Below are positions 43,201-51,244 of a stretch of DNA of 64,000 bases, piece after piece (the stretch's first letter is position 1; the number at the start of each line of letters is the position of its first letter). The notes beneath the pieces were generated by a model, which worked only from the letters and a program-made list of their open reading frames with translations, was not told where the DNA came from and did not search any database. Source of the stretch: CAWKOH01 sp963851245 (GTDB lineage: Bacteria; Actinomycetota; Acidimicrobiia; Acidimicrobiales; Palsa-688). The stretch covers positions 124,001 to 188,000 of the forward strand of contig CAWKOH010000003.1 of assembly GCA_963851245.1 (NCBI GenBank). The letters are read 5' to 3'. Both the position numbers and the translations under genes were made by a program.

Positions 43201-43434
43201 GTACCTGGGCACGACGTCCTTCACGTATCCCGTCAAGAGGTGGCCGTAGTGCGGCAGGCCGTTGGCAAAGGGAGGACCGTCGTAGAACACGAACTCGTCA
43301 TCGGCGGGCCGCGCTTCCACCGACCGCCGGAACGTGTCGTGCTTCGCCCAGGACTCCAGGACGTCCAGCTCGATCCGGGGGAACCGGGGCGAAGCGGGAA
43401 CGTTCGGGTAGGCGGAGTCGGAACCGGCAGCCAT
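40255..43434 (-). CDS. ileS: Isoleucyl-tRNA synthetase IleS
   Basis: Class Ia synthetase, 1059 residues, of the long (eukaryote-like or actinobacterial) type. The HIGH motif appears as LPHYGH in PPFANGLPHYGHLLTGYVKD and the KMSKS loop as DGQKMSKRLRNYPDPE. The editing domain lies between (TTPWTLPSN region), and the C-terminal anticodon-binding and extension domains complete it. ATG 43434. Its 5' leader is only about 90 bases from a divergent gene and contains two stem-loops. Confidence 0.97.
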   Translation of the reverse strand: MAAGSDSAYPNVPASPRFPRIELDVLESWAKHDTFRRSVEARPADDEFVFYDGPPFANGLPHYGHLLTGYVKDVVPRYRTMRGQRVERRFGWDCHGLPAETEAEKELGVSGRGPITEFGIGRFNDYCRTSVLRYTQEWERYVTRQARWVDFANDYKTMDLSYMESVMWAIKRLWEQGLMYEDYRVLPYCWECETPLSNSETRQDDAYRDRQDPAVTVAFTLEPSTTGPEVVAGATQVWVWTTTPWTLPSNLALAVGPEVAYTVFERDGTRFLLGADTVAGYEKQLEGATVMGTIAGRDLVGRRYRPLFPYFESVENAFVVLSADFVTTAEGSGVVHLAPGFGEDDQIVCAAAGIPVVCPVDDRTRFTSEVPDFEGLQVFEANQPVIRALRHQGALIRSDSYVHSYPHCWRTDTPLVYRAVTSWFVKVTAIKDRLLDCNQAITWIPEHVRDGSFGKWLENARDWSISRNRYWGSPIPVWKSDDPRYPRMDVYGSLDELERDFGVRPTDLHRPAVDELTRPNPDDPTGQSTMRRVTDVLDCWFESGSMPFAQVHYPFENREWFEDHFPGDFIVEYIGQTRGWFYTLHVLAVALFDRPAFKRCLTHGILLGDDGQKMSKRLRNYPDPEAMFEMHGADAMRWFLMSSPVLRGGDMVADEKGIRGAARSALLPLWNAWYFFSLYANADGRVARLGQTTADGTLDRYVLAKLRQVVEATSEAMDRYDLSAACGAIEGFLDVLTNWYIRRSRDRFWGTGEENESLTQDAFDTLGTVLEVLCRAAAPLLPLVAESIWQGLTRAEESESIHLADWPDPASLPADPELISDMDMVREVCSAAHSVRKANGLRARLPLNSLTVAGPGTDRLAPFRALIEDEVNVRTVSLEADPERFASSRLTVNFKVAAPRLGPAIQAAAAAAKRGDWELMDGGQARVGDSVLLAGEFEMLVTPVNEATTRALGGDALVVVVDTEVTADLAVEGRSRDLVREVQQMRRDAGFQVTDRIVLEVSGGPDAKAAWDAHHDWIAEQVLAVKMLWARENRGEGWHRTELADGTPVSIRIAKSAGD

Positions 43435-43458
43435 CCCACCAAGATACGGGGGAACAAG

Positions 43459-43525
43459 GACAGCCCTCGCGGTGTTTCGCTGTCAGTTAGTTGGAGCCCT
43501 GGTGATGCTAGCGTTCCAGGCTCCC
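43459..43525 (-). other. Two stem-loops in the ileS leader, T-box-like features
   Basis: On the minus strand the first stem (43525-43493) pairs GGAGCCTGG with CCAGGGCTCC (one bulged base) around a loop containing ATC, an isoleucine codon. The second (43484-43459) pairs GACAGC with GCTGTC around a segment with ACCGCGAGGG. Actinobacterial ileS genes are known for short-stem translational T-boxes, and ACCGCG is part of the T-box consensus. The TGGN tRNA-binding bulge is not visible, so this is only a candidate. Confidence 0.35.
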
Positions 43526-43527
43526 CG

Positions 43528-44211
43528 ATGAACCTGGCCCAGGACCACACCCTCAGGTACGACGAGATGCCTAGAAAAGCAACCACATCCCCCTCCCAGA
43601 CCGTGGCCAACGCCGCCGAGAAGGCCCCGGTGAAAAGCCCGCCGCCGGCCGACGGCAGGGCGAAGTCAGCTGGGCCCAAGGCCTCCGCCCCGCCCAAAAG
43701 CGCGGCCAAGAAGGCGCCGGCGAAGAAGGCGCCTGCAGCAGCCAAGACCGCCACTAAGGCTGCGGGTGCGGCCAAGGCCCCGGCCGCGGCCAAGGCGCCG
43801 GTTGCCACGAGCGCCCCGAAAGCCAAGGCCAAGGCCGAGCGGACGGAGTTCCTCGGCCAACAGCGCCAGTTGCTTCTGGACGAGCGGTCCAGCTATGTCG
43901 AATCGGCGGCGGCTCTGAAGGCCCAAGCCGACTCGCTGGCCCTGGAGCACGAGCCGGGCGATGTCCAGTTCGACGAGGAGGGCGGGGAAGGCGGTACCGC
44001 CAACGTCGACCGCGAGATGGATCTCCACCTTTCGGCCCAGGCCCGGGCCACTGTGCTCGAGATCGATCGAGCTCTGGCCAAGATCGAAGACGGGGCCTAT
44101 GGGCTTTGCGAGCAATGCGGTGACCTCATACCGGAACCCCGCCTGCAAGCCCTGCCCCACGCGGCGCTGTGCGTGTCGTGCAAGAGCGGCGGCCTCTCGT
44201 CCCGGCGCTGA
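43528..44211 (+). CDS. TraR/DksA-type zinc-finger protein with Lys/Ala/Pro-rich N-terminus
   Basis: 227 residues. The C-terminal half has the DksA/TraR coiled-coil pattern and a four-Cys zinc finger, YGLCEQCGDLIPEPRLQALP then CVSCK. The N-terminal 95 residues are a low-complexity AKKAPAKKAPA-type tail like histone H1-like or actinobacterial nucleic-acid-binding proteins. DksA relatives bind RNA polymerase through its secondary channel; the basic tail may add DNA or RNA affinity (inference). ATG 43528 is used; ATG 43567 (MPRKATTS) is equally possible and would leave more room for the ileS leader. Confidence 0.85.
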   Translation: MNLAQDHTLRYDEMPRKATTSPSQTVANAAEKAPVKSPPPADGRAKSAGPKASAPPKSAAKKAPAKKAPAAAKTATKAAGAAKAPAAAKAPVATSAPKAKAKAERTEFLGQQRQLLLDERSSYVESAAALKAQADSLALEHEPGDVQFDEEGGEGGTANVDREMDLHLSAQARATVLEIDRALAKIEDGAYGLCEQCGDLIPEPRLQALPHAALCVSCKSGGLSSRR

Positions 44212-44219
44212 CCCCTGAC

Positions 44220-44690
44220 ATGCGGCTGAAGAGCCGCCGCTTGGTCATCCCGGTCGTGGCCGCCATCGTGATCGCGGTCGATCAGATCACCAAGACCTGG
44301 GCTCTTCACCACACCGATCCGGCCCGCCACGTGCTGGGGCCGATCAATCTGGTGCTCACCTTCAACAGCGGCGCCGCCTTCAGTCTGGGCGGCGGGGTCA
44401 CCCCGATCATCGAGACCATCGCGGTGGCGTTGGTGATATGGCTCGCGGCTGTCAGCCGGCGGGCTACCCGGTCGGGATCTCTGGCTGTCTCGGTCGGACT
44501 GGGCCTCCTGCTCGGCGGGGCGCTGGGAAACCTCGTCGACCGGTTATTCCGTCACCATCACAGCGCGGTGATCGACTTCATCCAGGCCGTCAGCTGGTGG
44601 CCAGTGTTCAACGTCGCCGACGCCTCGATCGTGGTCGGTGTGGTGGTACTGGCCCTGGCCTACGCCACCGGGTCGGGCCGCCGTGAATGA
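44220..44690 (+). CDS. lspA: Lipoprotein signal peptidase LspA
   Basis: Aspartyl protease of the inner membrane that cleaves prolipoprotein signal peptides after lipidation. 156 residues from ATG 44220. Four hydrophobic segments and the two catalytic Asp motifs, GNLVDRLFR and VFNVADASI, with FNSGAAFSL between. It starts 8 bases after the TraR/DksA gene and overlaps rluD by 8 bases. Confidence 0.95.
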   Translation: MRLKSRRLVIPVVAAIVIAVDQITKTWALHHTDPARHVLGPINLVLTFNSGAAFSLGGGVTPIIETIAVALVIWLAAVSRRATRSGSLAVSVGLGLLLGGALGNLVDRLFRHHHSAVIDFIQAVSWWPVFNVADASIVVGVVVLALAYATGSGRRE

Positions 44691-45663
44691 AGACTGGAAG
44701 GTTCCGGCGGCCCTTGACGGAGAGCGGGTCGACCGGGTCCTGGCCCTGATCACCGGGCTCAGCCGCCGCGACGTGAACCGGATGATCGATGGGGGGCAAG
44801 TGAGGCTCGAGGGCCAGCCGGTGTCCTCACGAAGCCGGCGGGTCCGCAGCGGGGAGCGGCTTGGGGTTGAAGGCCCGGTCGAGGCCGCCGCCCCGCCCGT
44901 GCTCGCCGCCGACCCGTCCGTTCCTGTGACCGTCGTGTGGTGTGACGACGACGTCATCGTGGTCGACAAGCCGGCCGGCGTCGTCGTCCACCCCGGCGCC
45001 GGTCACCTGAGCGCGACGTTGGTCCACGGGCTGCTGGCCCGGTTCCCGGAGCTGGCCGCCATCGAGGATCCGTCCGGCCCCACCGGATCGGGGCCGCGAC
45101 CGGGAATCGTCCACCGGCTCGACAAAGGGACGTCGGGACTCATGGTCGTGGCCAGGTCCCCGGCGGCGCGGGTGGCATTGGTGCGCCAACTGGCCCGCCG
45201 GGAGGTCGGCCGAGATTACGCCACGCTGGTCGTCGGGTCGGTCGAGTCCGACGCCGGCCTGGTGGATGCCCCCTTGGGCCGCCACCACTCCGATCCCACC
45301 CGTATGCGAGTGCAGACCGGCGGGCGGGACGCCCGCACCCGCTACGAGGTGCAGGGCCGGTTCGACGAACCCGTGCCTACCAGCCTCCTGCGCTGCCGGC
45401 TGGAGACGGGCCGTACCCACCAGATACGGGTGCACCTGGCATCGATAGGCCACCCGGTGATCGGGGACGACCGATACGGCTCCCGCCGCCAGGTCTGGTC
45501 GCCGCTGCCGCCCGGACGCCCGTTCCTCCACGCCACCGAGCTCAACTTCGACCACCCGGGCACGGGCCGGAGGATGCGGTTCTCGTCACCTCTCCCCGAC
45601 GACCTTCAGGCCGTGCTTCGGACGATCAGCCACGGCCAGACGCCAGGCGAGCCAGGGCGTTGA
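44683..45663 (+). CDS. RluA-family 23S rRNA pseudouridine synthase (RluD-like)
   Basis: 326 residues from GTG 44683. An N-terminal S4 domain (ERVDRVLALITGLSRRDVNRMIDGGQV) is followed by the catalytic domain: VVDKPAGVVVHPGAGH, the catalytic Asp in HRLDKGTSGLMVVA, and the ETGRTHQIRVHLASIGHPVIGD block. The S4 domain and lspA neighbour support RluD, which modifies U1911, 1915 and 1917. It ends 38 bases into the convergent cobH gene. Confidence 0.92.
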   Translation: MNEDWKVPAALDGERVDRVLALITGLSRRDVNRMIDGGQVRLEGQPVSSRSRRVRSGERLGVEGPVEAAAPPVLAADPSVPVTVVWCDDDVIVVDKPAGVVVHPGAGHLSATLVHGLLARFPELAAIEDPSGPTGSGPRPGIVHRLDKGTSGLMVVARSPAARVALVRQLARREVGRDYATLVVGSVESDAGLVDAPLGRHHSDPTRMRVQTGGRDARTRYEVQGRFDEPVPTSLLRCRLETGRTHQIRVHLASIGHPVIGDDRYGSRRQVWSPLPPGRPFLHATELNFDHPGTGRRMRFSSPLPDDLQAVLRTISHGQTPGEPGR

Positions 45664-46240
45664 GAGCGGCGGCGGCCACCGGGCTGCCCCCCCTCGGACC
45701 CCGGTTGGTGACACTCAAGTCCCTTAGACCCGAAGTCCAGAGCCCCTCTTTGGCCTCGGCCGCCCCGACGTAGCCGACGGGGAGACCGATCACCACCGCC
45801 GGTCGGAGAGTCCCCGCCCTATGCAAGCCGACCAGTCGGGCCAGCGCCGTCGGCGCATTGCCGATCACCCAGATGGCCCCGTCTGGATGTTCGCCGGCTG
45901 CCGCCTCGATGGCCACAGCCGAGCGAGTGCCGGGAAACGGGGGGGGTGGGACGCGATCCAGGTAGCACAGCACGTTCGTCATAGACGCGACCTGCGCCAC
46001 GCCGGCGGCCACCATCTTGGAGTCACACACGACCGGGGCCGAACCTCTCAAGGCCTGAATGGCGGCCCCTACCGCCTCTGCACCGATCAGGGCGGACTCC
46101 GCGAAGGATTCATCGGCGGTGGCGTGGATCATCCGGGCGACGACCTGACGCGGTCCCTCCGCCCATCCCGACAGATCCACGCGTGAGGCCATGATCGAGT
46201 AGGACTGGGCCTCGATCGGGTGGCGGGGCCGTTGCGTCAC
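45626..46240 (-). CDS. cbiC: Precorrin-8X / cobalt-precorrin-8 methylmutase
   Basis: Moves the methyl group from C-11 to C-12 to form (hydrogeno)cobyrinic acid. From GTG 46240, overlapping the ferredoxin stop as GTGA, it has 204 residues. Conserved stretches: HPIEAQSYSIM (the proton-donor His), ATADESFAESALIGAEAV, VCDSKMVAAGV, GNAPTALARL and GLPVGYVGAAEAKEGL. It is the last gene of the eight-gene cobalamin operon. Confidence 0.95.
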   Translation of the reverse strand: MTQRPRHPIEAQSYSIMASRVDLSGWAEGPRQVVARMIHATADESFAESALIGAEAVGAAIQALRGSAPVVCDSKMVAAGVAQVASMTNVLCYLDRVPPPPFPGTRSAVAIEAAAGEHPDGAIWVIGNAPTALARLVGLHRAGTLRPAVVIGLPVGYVGAAEAKEGLWTSGLRDLSVTNRGPRGGSPVAAAALNALARLASGRG

Positions 46241-46434
46241 CGCATCCTGCTTTCCGGGCCGGGCCTCGGTGCGTGTATAGCGTTCGCCGGACATATCTCG
46301 ATGCAGGACCAGCAGTCGATGCACCTATGGTCGAGCACCCGAGGCAGGCGCGGGGCGGTGAGCAACGCCCCGGTGGGGCAGGTGGCCAGGCAGGCGCCGC
46401 ACGCGGTGCAATCGGAGGTGATGGAGACGGTCAT
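46237..46434 (-). CDS. Small 2[4Fe-4S] ferredoxin inside the cobalamin operon
   Basis: 65 residues with two complete cluster motifs, CTACGACLATCP and CIDCWSCIEICP, and a short basic tail. It overlaps cbiG-cobJ upstream and cbiC downstream by 4 bases each, so it is made together with corrin enzymes. Which step takes its electrons is unknown. Possible roles are cobalt or corrin reduction, or support for the missing precorrin-6 reductase step (both inference). Confidence 0.9.
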   Translation of the reverse strand: MTVSITSDCTACGACLATCPTGALLTAPRLPRVLDHRCIDCWSCIEICPANAIHAPRPGPESRMR

Positions 46435-48134
46435 CTTTCTGCTCGGTAGCCGCGCCGCGTGACCATCCGGGACCCTATCCAGCGGGTGCGGCTGGAGCCG
46501 ATCACCACCAGCGCCAGCATGCCGGCCTCAGATGGTTCCAGCGTCGAGACGGTGCTCCGTACGAGCCGTTGGTCAGCACGTCCGATATCGGTCAGCACCG
46601 CCGCAGGGGTGTCGGGCGGGCGATACCGGCGGAGGAGGTCCAGCGCATCGGAGAGTTGGGTGGAGCGGCGATTCGACCGAGGGTTGTACAACGAAACGAC
46701 GAAGTCGCCTTCGGCCACGGCCTGTATCCGACGGTAAATCTCCTCCCAAGGCGTCAGAAGGTCAGACAGCGACACCGAGGCGTGGTCATGCCCCAGAGGG
46801 GCCCCGAGCAGTGCCGCCCCGCTGAGGGCGGCCGTGATGCCGGGCACAATCGTGACGGGGGGATCGCCCGCGGCCGGAGCTAGCTCGCAGACCAGTGCGG
46901 CCATGGCGTATACGCCCGGGTCGCCCGAGCACACCAGCGCCACTGACGAACCGGCGGCCGCCTGCTCCAGGGCCTCCCGGCACCGTTCCTGCTCGGCTCC
47001 GATGGGGTAGCGAATGACGACCTGGCCGGGTGTGATCAGGTCGGACGCCAGCTCGACGTAGCGCTGGTAGCCCATCACCACCTGGGCGTGTCTTACGGCG
47101 GCGGCCGCTTCCAGGGTCCGAGCACCGGGCCGGCCTGGCCCCAGGCCCACCACGGCCAGATGGCCGGCCGGGCGGGCCCGTCGGGCTACGGCGACGGTCG
47201 AGTCCTCGGACACCTGCTTGCTCACCGCGAGAGTCGATCCGGGACCCGCGGCCAGGAGAGCGGCAGCCTCTGCTACCGAAGGCGTTCCCACCACCTTCGC
47301 CACTACTCCGCTCGGGTTGGGGACGGCGCGGTCCTTGGCGACCGCGGCGAGGGCGGATGCGCTGAATCCGGTCAAGGGAACTCCCAGGCGGTCAGCCAGC
47401 CGGACGATCGCCGGCTCGCTCAACTTGCGATCAATCGTCGCCACTGCGGCCACGGCCGTCAGCGCCAGCCCCGCTTGGCGCAAGGCGGCGGCCGCGAGAC
47501 GCCACAGGCGGTCCGGGTCAGCTCCGGTGCTGGAACCGGCTCCCAGGAGAACGGATCCCGGCCGGAGCAGCACTTCCCCGGGTCGCGGGGGCCGGGCCTC
47601 GTCCGTGATCGTCACAACGCCGCTCCCGCGCCCGCTTTGAGATCCCGCCGGAAGCACTCCCGGTATGGGCCATCCCTCCGGTCCCATGTCGACCGCGATC
47701 CGGGGGGCCTCACCATCCAGCCACCGTCTGGCGACGGAAGCCAGGTCGCCCTCGGCCCGGTACCCGGGCAGGTCGTCTAAAGCGGGTAGACCGGCCCCGT
47801 CCGTCGCGGTGGTAATCACAGGCGTGGCTCCGAGAACGGACGCCACCTCAGCCGCGAGGGCGTTGGCCCCGGCGGTATGGCCGCCGGCCAGGGCGATGGC
47901 GTATCTCGACCCATCATCGACCGAAACAACGGCCGGGTCGGTGGCCTTGTCCGACAGGAGGGCGCCCACTGCCCTGACCGCGATGCCGGTCGCCCCGATC
48001 AGCACCAGCCCGTCGACCTCGTGCCACACCTCACGGACCGTTTCGACGAGTGAGCCGGGGCGGTGTTCGTAAGGAAGGCGGCGGCCGACAGCAGCTCCGG
48101 CGGCCGTGACCGAACAGGACAGGACTCTCTTCAT
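46431..48134 (-). CDS. CbiG-CobJ fusion: cobalt-precorrin-5A hydrolase and precorrin-3B C17-methyltransferase
   Basis: 567 residues. The N-terminal half (about 1-310) is CbiG: GATGIAVRAVGALLSDK, SVDDGSRYAIALAGGH, and GVPLTGFSASALAAV in its C-terminal domain; CbiG opens the delta-lactone and releases the C-20 fragment as acetaldehyde. The C-terminal half (about 320-567) is CobJ/CbiH: GHLAVVGLGPG, VMGYQRYVEL, VCSGDPGVYAMAALV, and SLYNPRSNRR. Joined ring-contraction partners would channel cobalt-precorrin-4 to -6 intermediates. ATG 48134 overlaps the cobL stop. Confidence 0.92.
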   Translation of the reverse strand: MKRVLSCSVTAAGAAVGRRLPYEHRPGSLVETVREVWHEVDGLVLIGATGIAVRAVGALLSDKATDPAVVSVDDGSRYAIALAGGHTAGANALAAEVASVLGATPVITTATDGAGLPALDDLPGYRAEGDLASVARRWLDGEAPRIAVDMGPEGWPIPGVLPAGSQSGRGSGVVTITDEARPPRPGEVLLRPGSVLLGAGSSTGADPDRLWRLAAAALRQAGLALTAVAAVATIDRKLSEPAIVRLADRLGVPLTGFSASALAAVAKDRAVPNPSGVVAKVVGTPSVAEAAALLAAGPGSTLAVSKQVSEDSTVAVARRARPAGHLAVVGLGPGRPGARTLEAAAAVRHAQVVMGYQRYVELASDLITPGQVVIRYPIGAEQERCREALEQAAAGSSVALVCSGDPGVYAMAALVCELAPAAGDPPVTIVPGITAALSGAALLGAPLGHDHASVSLSDLLTPWEEIYRRIQAVAEGDFVVSLYNPRSNRRSTQLSDALDLLRRYRPPDTPAAVLTDIGRADQRLVRSTVSTLEPSEAGMLALVVIGSSRTRWIGSRMVTRRGYRAER

Positions 48135-49333
48135 TCAGCTGGCCCCCAGCACACGAACACCGGGTTCTCGGCGGCCAAGCGCACAGAGCGGCCCGCGCCG
48201 ACCCGAACCCCCCGGCTGACCGAAACCTGCACGAGCTGGCCCAGGCGCTCAGCCGCGTCGGCGGCCCGGTCGAGGACGGCGAAGGTGGCAACCACGGCCC
48301 CGCCCGGGCGCAAGCGCCGGAGGGCGGCGTCTATCACGTCCAGTCCGCCCCCGCCCACGAAGACCCGGTCCGGATCGGGGAGATCGCCAAGCACGGCCGG
48401 AGCGACTCCTTCGACGACCACAGCGGCCGAGCCGGCCAAGTTGCGCCTGACTCGCGCCGCGTCCTCGTTGCCCCTCTCGACGGCAAAGATCTGCAGGCCC
48501 GGCGCCAGCCGGGCGCACTCGGCCGAGATCGAACCGGACCCGGCGCCCACATCCCACAAGACTCCCGCCGGCGGGATCGCCAGCTTGCCGAGAGCTACGG
48601 CGCGCACCTCAGCCTTGGTGATCATCCCGTCGCGGTGCTCGTAGCCCCCGTCCGGGAGGCCCCAGGACCAACCGGGCCCACTCGCTGCGCTGGGCGCACG
48701 CAGGATGACCACGGACATCGGGTCGAATGACCCTTCGGCCAGGCCGCTCGGGTCGCCCTCCCAAAGAGCTTCGGCAGCTTCGCCGATTCGGCTCACGACC
48801 GCGACCAGCCGCGGCAGCCCGCCGGCCCGGAGCAGCGAGCGACCGAGTTCCTCGGGGGGGCAGTCGGGGCCGGCCAGGACGGCCACCTTGGGGTGGGCGA
48901 GCACGGCGTCGATGGCGGGTTGCAGGGGTCTGCCGTGGGCGGAGATCACGACCGCGTCGTCCCAGTGGTCCCCGATTCGGGCGAAGGCCATAGCGACTGA
49001 TGAGGGAGCCGGGTGCTGGACCACCCGGTCGGGAGCCAGCCGCGCCGCGGCCAAGCGGGCCAGGCCGAAGAAGCCGGGGTCCCCGGACACGAGTACGCAG
49101 ACCTGCTCCTCGCGGTCCCGGTACAGCGCCATCTGGTCGAGCGCCCGGTTGACGGGGGTGGCCAGGGGCACCCGAAGCCCGCCCAGGTCCGCGGGGAGGG
49201 AAGCGAGGTGGCGAGAAGCTCCGATGAGGACGGTTGCCCGTTTCAGGGCGTCTCGTGCGGCGGTGCCGAACCACTGGCCCCCATGCAGTCCGATCATCGT
49301 CACCGTCCCGTGTGGCGATCGGCCTTCAGCCAC
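48131..49333 (-). CDS. cobL: CobL-type fusion: CbiE (C5-) and CbiT (C15-methyltransferase, decarboxylase)
   Basis: 400 residues from GTG 49333. The CbiE tetrapyrrole-methylase half (about 1-200) includes LVSGDPGFFGLA, ISAHGRPLQ and SFDPMSVVIL. The CbiT half (about 205-400) starts at DGMITKAEVRAVALGKL with the SAM loop WDVGAGSGSISAECA and VFVGGGGLDVIDAAL. Together they methylate C-5 and C-15 and remove the C-12 acetate carboxyl. It overlaps cbiD by 8 bases. Confidence 0.94.
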   Translation of the reverse strand: MAEGRSPHGTVTMIGLHGGQWFGTAARDALKRATVLIGASRHLASLPADLGGLRVPLATPVNRALDQMALYRDREEQVCVLVSGDPGFFGLARLAAARLAPDRVVQHPAPSSVAMAFARIGDHWDDAVVISAHGRPLQPAIDAVLAHPKVAVLAGPDCPPEELGRSLLRAGGLPRLVAVVSRIGEAAEALWEGDPSGLAEGSFDPMSVVILRAPSAASGPGWSWGLPDGGYEHRDGMITKAEVRAVALGKLAIPPAGVLWDVGAGSGSISAECARLAPGLQIFAVERGNEDAARVRRNLAGSAAVVVEGVAPAVLGDLPDPDRVFVGGGGLDVIDAALRRLRPGGAVVATFAVLDRAADAAERLGQLVQVSVSRGVRVGAGRSVRLAAENPVFVCWGPAE

Positions 49334-50438
49334 GGGCCAGGACCTCCTCACCTTCGAAGTCGACCATGACGACCTCGACCCTCACCCGGCCTTCGATGAA
49401 CTCTTCGCACGCACCGGCCGCTCGCCGGCACAACTCGGCAAGGGGTTCGAGGTGACCGGCGGCGACGCAGGCTTCGGCAAAGTGGCGGGCCGTAGCGGTT
49501 GCCGTCGCTGCTTCCACCACCTCGGGCGGGGCGCCGCAGAGGTGGGCCACCTCCCGCAGGAGATCGACGTCAACCTTGGACCGCCGGTAGTGAGTCATGA
49601 GGATGCCAGCGCCCAATTTCGTGATCTTGCCGGCCATCCCGACGAACGTGACCCGCCCAACTCCGGCCCCGGTCGCCCGCCTCAGCGCGATGCCGGTGAA
49701 ATCTCCGACTTCGATGAAGCAGACCGGCGCCAGGCCGGGGAGGAGGCGATGGGCGGCGGCGTCGGTGCGTCCGCCGGTTGAAAGGACGACGTGGTCCTCT
49801 CCCTGGGCGGCCGCCACCTCGATCTGCTGGACCACGCTCGCTCGCCAGGAGGCGGTCGAGAAGGGGCGGACGATCCCGGTGGTGCCGAGGATCGATATGC
49901 CGCCCACGATGCCAAGCCGCGAGTTCGAGGTCTTGGCGGCCATCTCGGCCCCTCCAGGGACGGAGACAGACAAGGCAAGGGGGCGTTCGGTCACCTCGCG
50001 CACCGCCGCCCTCATCATGCGGGCAGGCACGCGGTTTATCGCGGGCGCCCCGACCGGGAGGCCCAGTCCCGGCAGGGTGACGGTGCCCACACCGGGCCCG
50101 GCTGAGAGCTCGACGGTCCCGGCCGGACGGTCCTCCGCAAGCCACGAGGCGGACACCGTGATATGGGCTCCGTGGGTCACGTCGGGATCGTCCCCGGCGT
50201 CCTTGACCACTGCGGCCCGAGCCGGGTGGGACGGGTCGATGTCGGCTACGGGGAAGCGCACCCGCTGTCCGGCGGGCAGGGCCACTTCGACCTCCACCGG
50301 GACGATTCCCTCCGCCAGGCCAGTCACCGCCGCCTTGGCGGCCGCCGACGCACAGGTGCCCGTGGTCCAGCCGGTCCGCAAGCCTTTGGCTCGCGCCACC
50401 TCGGGCGCGAGATCCGGTTCGAAGGGCGGCTGGGTCAT
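49326..50438 (-). CDS. cbiD: Cobalt-precorrin-5B C1-methyltransferase CbiD
   Basis: 370 residues from ATG 50438. N-terminal LRTGWTTGTCASAAAKAA is the CbiD signature, followed by VKDAGDDPDVTHGA, NSRLGIVGGISILGTTGIV and VGMAGKITKLGAGI. CbiD is found in the anaerobic (early cobalt insertion) route, so it sets the pathway type for the operon together with CbiG and CbiX. It overlaps cobM by 4 bases. Confidence 0.95.
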   Translation of the reverse strand: MTQPPFEPDLAPEVARAKGLRTGWTTGTCASAAAKAAVTGLAEGIVPVEVEVALPAGQRVRFPVADIDPSHPARAAVVKDAGDDPDVTHGAHITVSASWLAEDRPAGTVELSAGPGVGTVTLPGLGLPVGAPAINRVPARMMRAAVREVTERPLALSVSVPGGAEMAAKTSNSRLGIVGGISILGTTGIVRPFSTASWRASVVQQIEVAAAQGEDHVVLSTGGRTDAAAHRLLPGLAPVCFIEVGDFTGIALRRATGAGVGRVTFVGMAGKITKLGAGILMTHYRRSKVDVDLLREVAHLCGAPPEVVEAATATATARHFAEACVAAGHLEPLAELCRRAAGACEEFIEGRVRVEVVMVDFEGEEVLARG

Positions 50439-51244
50439 CTCCGTCGGGCGGACGGTCGCCCCGCCGTGGATCCGGGCTCTGACCGCAACCGGTAGGTCGT
50501 GCTGTGAGATGGGGCGTACAGGTGCGAGCGGCGGGCCACGGGTGCCTCGGCGAGAGCCTCGCCTACCAGCACCAGGACGGTGAGGGTCGTGCCGGTCGCT
50601 CGCAGGTCGCCGGCCAAGTTGCCGACCGTTGTCCTGACCACCCTCTCGTCCGGCCAGGTAGCACGAACCACGATCGCCGCGGGCGTGTCCGGCCGGTATC
50701 CGGTTCCGGGCGCCATCAACTCGCTCGCCAGCTCGTCCGGTCGGGCCCCGGAAAGGAAGACGGCCATGGTGGCGCCGTGCGCCGAAAACGCGGCGACCCC
50801 GTCGCCGGGCGCCATCGACGCCCCGGTCTTGCCGGCTAGCCGGGTCAGGACGACGCTCTGCGCCACGCCGGGCTGGGTCAACTCGCGTCCGAGCGCGGCA
50901 GCTGCTGCCGACACCGAGGACACTCCGGGCACGATCTCCCAGGATCGTTGGTGCTCGAGGCACCAATCGATCTGCTCGCCGATCGCCCCGTAAACGCTCG
51001 GATCTCCGGAGTGCAGCCGAACGATCCTGGCCCCTTCGGGTTTCCGCCCGAACACAGCGGTAACGTCCTCCAATGTCATGGTCGCCGAGTCGTGGATCTC
51101 GGCAGACGACCGGCAGTGTTCGAGCAGGGCATCGGGGACGAGGGACGACGCCCAGATGACCACGTCTGCTTCTCGAAGCCGGCTGGCGCCCCGCAAGGTT
51201 ATGAGGTCGCTGGCACCCGGGCCGGCGCCGACGAATGAGATCAC
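50435..51244 (-). CDS. cobM: Precorrin-4 / cobalt-precorrin-4 C11-methyltransferase
   Basis: 269 residues from GTG 51244. Tetrapyrrole methylase with MISFVGAGPGASDLITLRG, VVIWASSLVPDALL, RLHSGDPSVYGAIGEQ and VPGVSSVSAAAAALGRELT. This is the cobM/cbiF member, recognised by HSGDPS-YGA and the DLIT-RG opening. GTGA overlap with cobI upstream and 4-base overlap with cbiD downstream. Confidence 0.94.
   Translation of the reverse strand: MISFVGAGPGASDLITLRGASRLREADVVIWASSLVPDALLEHCRSSAEIHDSATMTLEDVTAVFGRKPEGARIVRLHSGDPSVYGAIGEQIDWCLEHQRSWEIVPGVSSVSAAAAALGRELTQPGVAQSVVLTRLAGKTGASMAPGDGVAAFSAHGATMAVFLSGARPDELASELMAPGTGYRPDTPAAIVVRATWPDERVVRTTVGNLAGDLRATGTTLTVLVLVGEALAEAPVARRSHLYAPSHSTTYRLRSEPGSTAGRPSARRR

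Noticed and set aside
42262..43527. Plus-strand extension of the TraR/DksA frame by over 400 codons
   Set aside because: It is the antisense of ileS; TraR/DksA family sequence begins only after about 43528.
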